Position numbers and translations under genes: made by a program
Notes under the pieces: generated by a model
What the model was told of the DNA's origin: nothing
Database searches by the model: none
Seen by the model: only the letters and a program-made list of their open reading frames with translations
From: Bactericera cockerelli
Taxonomy: Eukaryota > Arthropoda > Insecta > Hemiptera > Triozidae
DNA length: 64,000 bases
NCBI GenBank assembly: GCA_024516035.1
Contig: CM044965.1
Location: forward strand, 1,641,269-1,705,268
Reading direction: 5' to 3'
Shown: piece by piece, positions 26,901 to 35,998 of the stretch
Layout: each line of letters begins with the position of its first letter
How positions within the stretch are numbered: the stretch's first letter is position 1

Positions 26901-29900
26901 TTTGTTTTAATGTCAGTGGTGTTTGTCAAAACATCTGCTGTAATACAAATAGCCATTATACCAGTTGTTACCATGTCTGGTTTTAAACAACAGTAAGTCT
27001 CTTTACTTCAATAATGTGGTTTCACTTGGATACCATTGTCAACATAAAATTGATGATGTGAAGTACAGGTTGATCAATATTAAAATCTATCTCCTCTCTT
27101 TCTGGTTCAATCTGTTCAGTTGCAACCTGCTCACTTTCTTGCAATGCTGATTGCACAAACTTCTCTTTTTTCCCAGGTAGTGGACAACTTGTTGGGTTTT
27201 CTTTGGACAATATTTTCCATCCGTCCTTGACAAGCAAACTTGTGTGGCACAACAACAGGCTTTAAGATCATTGGTGTTCTTGGCATCATTCTACACTTCA
27301 TGCTGTTTTCTAAATAATTTTCCAACTGAAACAGATTAAAAATAAGAAGAATGTCAATAACAACAGGCAATGTTTTCATTTTTTTTTGAGAGTATAAATT
27401 GATCTACATCATCTTTACAAATTCAAGCTTATCTCAAGCTTATTATGCATTATGTAAAGTATATTAAAATTGTGAATCCTATAAATTCCACAATTTTCAG
27501 TCCAAAGAATCATCAAAATTAACATTAAACTAAAAAAAAATACACTACCAATAATGGACACAATACTTCCTTGTGACTGGTACACATTGTGGACTTGGCA
27601 ATATTGAGATTTTATACTAAATCAATTGCATCTCCAAATCTTTTTAAAAATTCTCATTAAATTTGTTTAAAAAGGTAGTATGCTGTTTTTCCTACATTTT
27701 AAATACGTACCACCAAAAATTTGGTATTGGCATGTTGAAGTTTTTGGACTTTTTTGTCCAACATTTTAGATTTTCTTAAATTTCAGAGCTAACACATATT
27801 TTATTTAAAAAAAAAACTAATTAAAAATGCACTATGTAAACCACTGTTACACATATACAAACATTATCAAAATCAGGTGTCAAGAAGTGTTTAAGTGAAG
27901 AGTTAGAGGTCAGGCACGTGGTCTCTAGCTCCAAGCACCACTAGTCCAAAGTTGATGGATTTAAAATGGGACCATAATTATACAATATTTTTCTTATGGG
28001 TTTAAATTTTGTTGAAATGTGTTCAGTATTTTCTGAGATTTGAGTGATACAAGGAATGTATTTAATAGACCAACAGACAGAGACAAAACCAAAGTTGCCC
28101 AGGAGGTTATGAAAAGTCCGGAATGACACTGAACAGATTTGATTTGTTTTTTTTTTTTTTTTTTTTTAATATACATATGTGTTTACACATGTTAAACAGT
28201 TAAGCATTAACAAGCAATAACTACTGCAGTCATTACGTAACTTGTGCCACCTTGCTGTGAGATATTTAGATTTTTTACATAATGCACACTTTCTATGGGA
28301 GGGTAGGTCATTTTGATTATCTTAATATAAAAAGAATATACTCACACCAAAGTGATCTTCGCAGCAGTATGTTCCTGATGCAGCTGTTAAAAGTTGATCT
28401 CTTCTCATGATGGTACACCATAATTTCCGTTTTTCTATACCTCTGGGAATGGAGATGAAAGTTTCTTGGTTGTTTTATAAGTTGTGCTTTCGCACAGTGG
28501 CACACAACAGCTTCTGTATGTTCCTGACATGTCTAATAGCTTGTTTATTCCCTATGTAAACAAATGAAATGGATTTCGTGATTTCTTCAAAAATAAAAGT
28601 CGGAATAAAGGCGGACAAAAAGATTTTTATCTCTTTTCACCTGTAGCCTTGCGTCATGTTGAAAATGAAAAGAAAAGCAAATACGTGGGGACAAAGCTTA
28701 AGGAAAACTAAAATAATTGAAATCCTAATTTAAGGTAAACTTAAATACCTTATATTCAAATAATAAAAGACAAGCGAAAATTATATCTTAATTAAAACTT
28801 AGTTGGTTATCTTAGAATTTAGAATTAATAAAATTGGTCCTTAGTTATAACTTATAACCAGAATGATAAAAAAAAAATGCAGAATGTCCTGAACAATCAC
28901 CGTGGGATTTCTTGCTACCTCTACCATGGGAAGATGTTATCCTAAAGTCTAAACTATTCATCCAGTACAAAATGTCCCACTCTGAGGGAATGAAAATGCT
29001 TTGTTGAAATTTGTACTACCTATTATGCATATTAACAGTTCGAAATTACCTGTCAACTTCACAAACATCAGCTAAAAAAAATGTGAGGTAACTTGACTCT
29101 GCCGAATTTTTAACTTCAATATTTTTGCCGGTTTTAATCTTTTTGTTATTAATTTAGTAAACTTTTAAATCAAGAATCCAGTCTTGAAAGTGCCAAAACC
29201 AACTGAGCACAGTCTCATTTACAAGGTTTTCGTCTCTCAAACGTTTGAAAATGTCAGGCGGGTTCAAGATGGCACCCAAAGTTCAGAAGGTGATGGTACA
29301 GCCCATCAACCTGATCTTCAGATTCCTGCAGAACAGATCTCGTGTCCAGGTCTGGCTCTTCGAGAATGTGAACTTGAGGATCGAGGGACATATCCTAGGT
29401 GAGTGGTTGTTAGAATATTATAATAGAAAGATATGGAAGGAAAGTATTCATGGAACAAATGCCAACCCCAAGTAAGTCTGGGAAAAAGGCAAAGTAACAG
29501 AAAAAGAAGTGGCTGAGGATATTCCCGATTTGAGTGCACCAAAGATAATAGAATAATAATAATATCACCTTATTTATACTTCTCGATTAGGACATTGAGT
29601 CCCATTATTCCAGCAATAAGGCCAAGATGTATTATTACGTGGTTAAAATCCCAAATGGGAGGTTAACTTTTCATGTCCCTGCTGGGTTTTGAACCTGCGA
29701 CCTCTGGATTACCAGACCAGTAAGCAATGTAGAGAAGCCTGCTTCTCTCATTTGTATTGTATTAAGCGGGATCCCACTGAGTGCAACCGTTTGTCTTGCA
29801 ACATTTCATGCTCCTCTTCCTATTTGTTACTCAAGCTAGGTGAGATTTTTGCGTAGCTTGCTTAGTGAGTACCTGTGTAACTAATAGATGGTATGAGGTC

Positions 29901-32900
29901 CCATATGACTTAGATCCTAATAACAAGACATTAACCCAGATGGGGCTGACGTCCTTCCAGAAGGACGTCCTTCTGGAAGGACGTCAGCCCCATCTGGTGA
30001 AAGGTACTACGTTGTGGATTTTTCTAATTAATTCAGCTTGTTGAGGTTAGTTGGCGACACCTTAAGCTCTTTGTTTTGAGTCCGAGTGATAAGTTGACAG
30101 CACTTATTTTGATTCAGGACTCAATTTATATTACTCCAAAAAAATAAAACAAAAAATTTCACCGCGTTATCTGGGTTAAAAAAAAAAACAGTATCTAGAA
30201 CACTTGCACTGTTTCCTCTGCAGCTCTGTTCATCTCGTAATATTTTGTTTTCAGGATTTGACGAGTACATGAACATTGTCTTGGAAAGTGCAGAAGAGTA
30301 CAACATCAAAACCAAAGCAAGGCGAGCACTTGGCACTATCATGTTGAAAGGAGACAACATCACACTCATTCAGAATCTCAACCCTGATGAAGTGAAAGTG
30401 TAAATGTCAGAAAATATGGTACAAGTTTTCAAATGAAATGGTTTCTCAGCTGAAAATGGTTCTAAGGATGGCCTAAATGCAATGATAAATCCATCCAACC
30501 TCCATATGAATGAATTGTGCAGATTTTTTTGTGTGTACAACAAAAAATTGTACAATTTTAGTTTCGGTTTATATATAAAGCGGAAAAGGGGACTCCCTAA
30601 TCTCTCCTTCTTCGAACTCCATAATTTGTACACACACGCACTTGAAAATAACTAACACTGAGAATTTATTGATTAACAACTATTAACTAACAAACTTTAT
30701 TTACAAGAAATGATTTAAATAAGAACCTTAAAATTAAAATGTCTCAGGATGGAGGACTTCCAAAAGTAATTTGCAACTAATTATCTGATTTTGCAAAAGA
30801 ACTATTTACGTAATTTCAACTGGTAGACGCAAGACACGCAACTCCCTGGCTATATCAATACTTCACGAGATCTAGCAACGGACTGACGAGGGGTATCCAG
30901 AGAGCAGTTAGTCGTTCCCCGAGTCACCCTCTTTTCTTCCCCTCGGATCCTTTTCAGGGTGAAACCTTGGTGATCGATGCTCGATTGCCTTGGTCTCCTG
31001 GGATATAACATATATAAGTTATATAAGTAATTTGAATTAATTTTTGTTGCATGTGAAACGGGATTTTTGGGAATGTCCCCTTATACAAAGATTTAACATC
31101 TCAAGGATGGACCTAAGTTTGAGTGTGATTATAATGCTGGTGAGGAAAGAACAAAGAGGTTAACTTTTAGAAATATTCAAAAGGGTACTCTACCCATTAC
31201 CATCAAAGGAGCCATTCAGCTATGTTGCAAAATTGCAACAATAATACCCATAAATCCAGGAGTTTTGACCACAGAAACCAAAGTTTAGATACTCCAGCTG
31301 ATAAATCATAATATATCATGATAAAAATCACACCTTAAATGGGCAGTTAAAAGTTAAAAGACCTTTTTACACCCAATAAGGTAAATTCTATTACGGAAAT
31401 AGGGTTAGAAAATAGTTTTGTAAAGACAAAAATCAATTACTTCGAAATCAGAGTCTTGATAGACACTGGCGCCTGTTTGTCAGTAATAGAAAGAAATTAC
31501 ATTATCCATCCCAAAAAAAAAAAAACAAACAAAACAAAACCAAAAATACCCCCGTTACACATGTATGGCCAACCTGTAATGTGTAAAAAATTTGATATCA
31601 AGGCAATTCACAAATAAATATTTTTATCACACTGAACAATTTGTAATAATTTCATAATTGGTACACAAAACTTGAATAACAAAAAAGTCCAGCAATATTC
31701 TATTTTGACATCAGATATTCAAACTGAAGGAACAGATGCTACACTTCTTCTCAAATTAGAGAAGTATTTGAATTTATCTAGGTACTGTAACTACTTACTG
31801 TTCATATTCAAATACTTCTAAGATTACTTCCTTCAGTTGAATGTTTGCACCAACTGGTTTTTTATTTTGCCTGGCCTCCTAAGGCAGTGGTCCACAACCT
31901 TTTCTCCATCACGGCACCTTTTATTTGACCTCTTTGCTCAGCGGCATCCCAGGAGAGAAAAAAAGCCAGGGGGACCTTGCAGGCTGTATTGAGAGTATTC
32001 AGATGATGAAAAATGTCAGCTAAGTAGGCCAATTTAGTTATTCACTCATCATTTGTCAAAAGATCACAAAAACTTTCATTGTTTTCTTGCTTGAAAAACA
32101 CCAAAATTTCAATGATGATTTCTAAATCTCGCGGCACCCCTGAATGAAGGTGGCTCACGGCACCCCAGGGTGCCGCGGCACCTAGGGTGCGGACCACTGC
32201 TCTAAGGTATCAATTGCTTGCTCTCTTTTGATATTTTTGTATAATAAAGTAATAATTATGTAATAAATAAATAAAAAGTAATAAATATTTCCATTAAAAG
32301 ATTATTTATTTTCAAAAACGGTTTGTTTACCTTACCTCTTACTCAGGCATTTCTAGAAAACTAAGAAGGTAGTGTCTAAGAAAGTATTCAATTCAATGTC
32401 TAAGTATCTGTAATGCAAGCACAGTTCCAGTGTAAAAAGTTGTTTATATTCATCATATCATCATAGGGTGGCGTCATCGCAAACGATGGTAGCCAGACAG
32501 TGGAGTAATGACTCAGCACTTCTACCACTGTCTTTACAAGGAGACTAAAAGCTGACAAGGGCCCCCAGAACCAAGCCAATGCTGGTCTACTCCCTGTTTA
32601 TAGTCCCCCAGTCAGACTGCTGGTCTAATTCCAGTTTATAGTCCTCTAGCCAGACTGCTGGTCTTCTCCCTGTTTAAAGTCCCCCAGCCAGACTATAAAT
32701 TTATTTTATTGAGTATAATAATAATAATATCGCCTTATTTATACTGCCTGATTAGGACTATTAAAGTCCCATTATTCCAACAGTAAGCCCAAGACATATT
32801 ATTATATGGTAAAAATCCCAAATGGGAGGATAACATGTCATGTCCCGGCTGGGTTTCGAACCCACGACCTCTGGAATCTTTGGATTCACAGAGTGCCGCC

Positions 32901-35900
32901 TTTACCACTGAGCTATAAATACAATTTAGTATGTGCTCAACGTCATTACATTACAAAAACCTTATATAACATTATGTCTTTATCAAATAATTATACCGGG
33001 TGACTCCTCTTACCTGCGGCTCTGTCCTGGATCTCCATAGCGGAGGTGAGGTAGGTGCATATTCTACCGGGTGACTCCACTTACCTGCGGCTCTGTCCTG
33101 GATCTCCATAGCGGAGGTGAGGTAGGTGCATATTCTACCGGGTGACTCCTCTTACCTGCGGCTCTGTCCTGGATCTCCATAGCGGAGGTGAGGTAGGTGC
33201 ATATTCTACCGGGTGACTCCACTTACCTGCGGCTCTGTCCTGGATCTCCATAGCGGAGGTGAGGTAGGTGCATATTCTACCGGGTGACTCCACTTACCTG
33301 CGGCTCTGTCCTGAATCTCCATGGCGGAGGTGAGGTACGTGCATATTCTACCGGGTGACTCCACTTACCTGCGGCTCTGTCCTGAATCTCCATAGCGGAG
33401 GTGAGGTAGGTGCATATTCTACCGGGTGACTCCACTTACCTGCGGCTCTGTCCTGAATCTCCATGGCGGAGGTGAGGTACGTGCATATTCTACCGGGTGA
33501 CTCCACTTACCTGCGGCTCTGTCCTGGATCTCCATAGCGGAGGTGAGGTAGGTGCATATTCTACCGGGTGACTCCACTTACCTGCGGCTCTGTCCTGGAT
33601 CTCCATAGCGGAGGTGAGGTACGTGCATATTCTACCGGGTGACTCCACTTACCTGCGGCTCTGTCCTGGATCTCCATAGCGGAGGTGAGGTAGGTGCATA
33701 TTCTACCGGGTGACTCCACTTACCTGCGGCTCTGTCCTGGATCTCCATAGCGGAGGTGAGGTACGTGCATATTCTACCGGGTGATTCCACTTACCTGCGG
33801 CTCTGTCCTGGATCTCCATGGCGGAGGTGAGGTAAGTGCAAGCGTTAGACACAGACAGGGTGGAGGCGAAGTGCTCCTCTGTGGCCACTCGCAACTCCTC
33901 CACGCCCAGCTCCTGCGCTATCGTCAGCATCTCGAACAGTCCCGTGTCCTGGTGCATTATCTGAGAACAAGGAAAAAATAGAGCACGCAATTAGCTCAGA
34001 ATAACATGATAGGGCACTTAATGGTAAAGGCAGCACTCTGTGAATCCAGAGATTCCAGAGGTCGTGGATTCGAAACCCAACATGATAAGTTATCCTCCCA
34101 TTTGGTATTTTACCACATTTATTGTATAAACTACTAGCCGTTTGCCCGTGCTTTGCAACGGGACTAAATTTCAAATTTACTAAGGCATGGCCGTACTGCT
34201 GGACAGCAATGCCTTTTTGAACTTTTTATAATTTTTCTAGACAAAGCGATAATGGTTTTGGGGGGGTCAATTCTGAGACATTTTTCGCTATCTCTTACCG
34301 TTTTGGCTAAACAACTCCGGACAAACAAACAAACATAGGTAGGTAGGTAGTCCTTTTTTCTGTTTTATATATAGAGATATGAAGGTGGAAATTAATGTAA
34401 TTATTTTTAATAAATTATAATTTCCACATTGAAACAAAAAAAATGTAATCTAGTAAATTGTATATACATTTGTAAATAAAACTTGATTAAATCTGTTTTT
34501 TTTTTATACAGGGTGGACCAAAAAAACGTTTACACCCGTTAATGGTAGATTACTGACGACATTTCCAGGCCGGATCTGCAATCCGTTTTTTTCGGATTCG
34601 CCTTCGTAACTGCACAAAGTGATTTTTTGCAACTTTCCGAAAAAGTCCGACTTTGGCTTATTCTTCATGTCAGTACTTTTTTCCTGTTTAAGATGAGTTG
34701 ATTCTGAACAATTTTGCAGAAAGCCAACAAAATTTCGATGTTTCTAGCAACACTACTTTGTTTCTTACGATTTGGTTTGTCATATTTTTTTACACCTGAA
34801 CAGAAAAAAACACCCAAAAAAACTTTTTTACTAAATAAAACACTCGACATTTGCCCGAACAAATTTTGGCACAGACATGGGCAAGTTTGATAAAAGTTGG
34901 TGGCCGCCCCGAGGATGCTAAAAAATAATTTTACGATTTTTTATCACGTGATCTTCTGGGAAAAATAATTAGATTTTGCCAAAAACTCTTCAAAAATCCT
35001 AAGAGTTTTCTAGCTGTAGACTGTGTAAGGGCGTCTTGTATTGTTTACAAAAATTGTTTACATTGCTATTTTTGAATACCGCGGTCTCACATGCCTTCAT
35101 CAGCCAGTTTAGGAAAATTCAAATGATAAATTTCGTGCTACTCAGATTGTCAGTGGTGTTAGCTAGATGTGGTAGTGCTAAGAGTGCTAGTCGCATAACC
35201 GATGTTCAATTCTCGGCGGTCAATATTATTTTAATTATCAAAAAAATCTGATGGAATATTTTATTCATACCTGTATCTGACCTGTTGTAACACCAACAAC
35301 TTATGGTTTTTTTGGGGGTAATACCATCTGTAAATTGAGTTATATCAGATACTATTGGTATCACAATACACATAATTATTATTCATGTAAGCCCCTGAGA
35401 GACTGTCTTGATAATGTAAGAATGGTTTTTCTTATGCTTCCCTACGAGAAAAAAAACTAGCGAATTTTCCAAACGAAAATAGAGTTTATGAAATAAATCC
35501 AGGTAAATATGTAGGTAGGTTCTTCTATCATAAACAATACTAATTAAATAACAAATATTTACCGATTGCCAACTCTTAAAGAAGTCTTGAAAAAAAACAA
35601 GATAATATTTTGTAAAATTAATAAACTTTTGCAGTCTTTATTGTGTTTTATACTATTTTGATAAAAACAAAAAGGTATTTAAAAAAACATTTTGTGTTAG
35701 TATGTTCAATGAGAAACGATTAGACGCGCACGATTAGGTCAGTGGTAAGTTAGTCCACCCGGTCCGAACGCCAGAGCCAGCAAAAAATTCATTACTACAA
35801 TATAAAAAAGACTTTTGCCATTTTTTATTTAGCCATAGTACACACTATGGATTCTCCTCACACAAATTTTTGAAACCAATGGTGACTTTATTACCTTAGT

Positions 35901-35963
35901 TCTAACTCAGAAAACTGTCCCTCTACCTTCTTGCCTTTCTCTCTCTCTCTCTTTTTCGCTCTT

Positions 35964-35998
<35 letters not shown>

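Larger units (their letters stand above)
20145..27519. repeat. Tandem duplication, copy 2 (7.37 kb)
   Basis: This is near-identical to 12778-20144. At its right end the sequence continues into unique transposon DNA (ttaacattaaac). This copy is therefore the one continuous with the right terminus, and the left copy is the added or mirrored unit. The breakpoint shows at most one shared base. Confidence 0.97.
12778..29103 (-). mobile_element. Large THAP/DDE (ISL2EU-like) DNA transposon with internal tandem duplication
   Basis: Terminal inverted repeats share gagtcaagttacctcacatt at the left (12782) and its reverse complement at the right (29078-29100), with a second shared block tgtgaagttg. Between them lie two near-identical copies of a 7.37-kb segment (12778-20144, 20145-27519) and a unique 1.6-kb right part. 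On the minus strand, from the right, come a THAP exon (28530-28346), a second THAP exon (27325) and a DDE transposase (to 25929); the last two recur in the left copy. Flanks carry gaatttttac on the left (12770) and gaatttttaac on the right (29104), a candidate target-site repeat longer than I would expect for this family. The class call rests on the DDE motifs. A YqaJ-like partner gene was not found. Confidence 0.75.
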
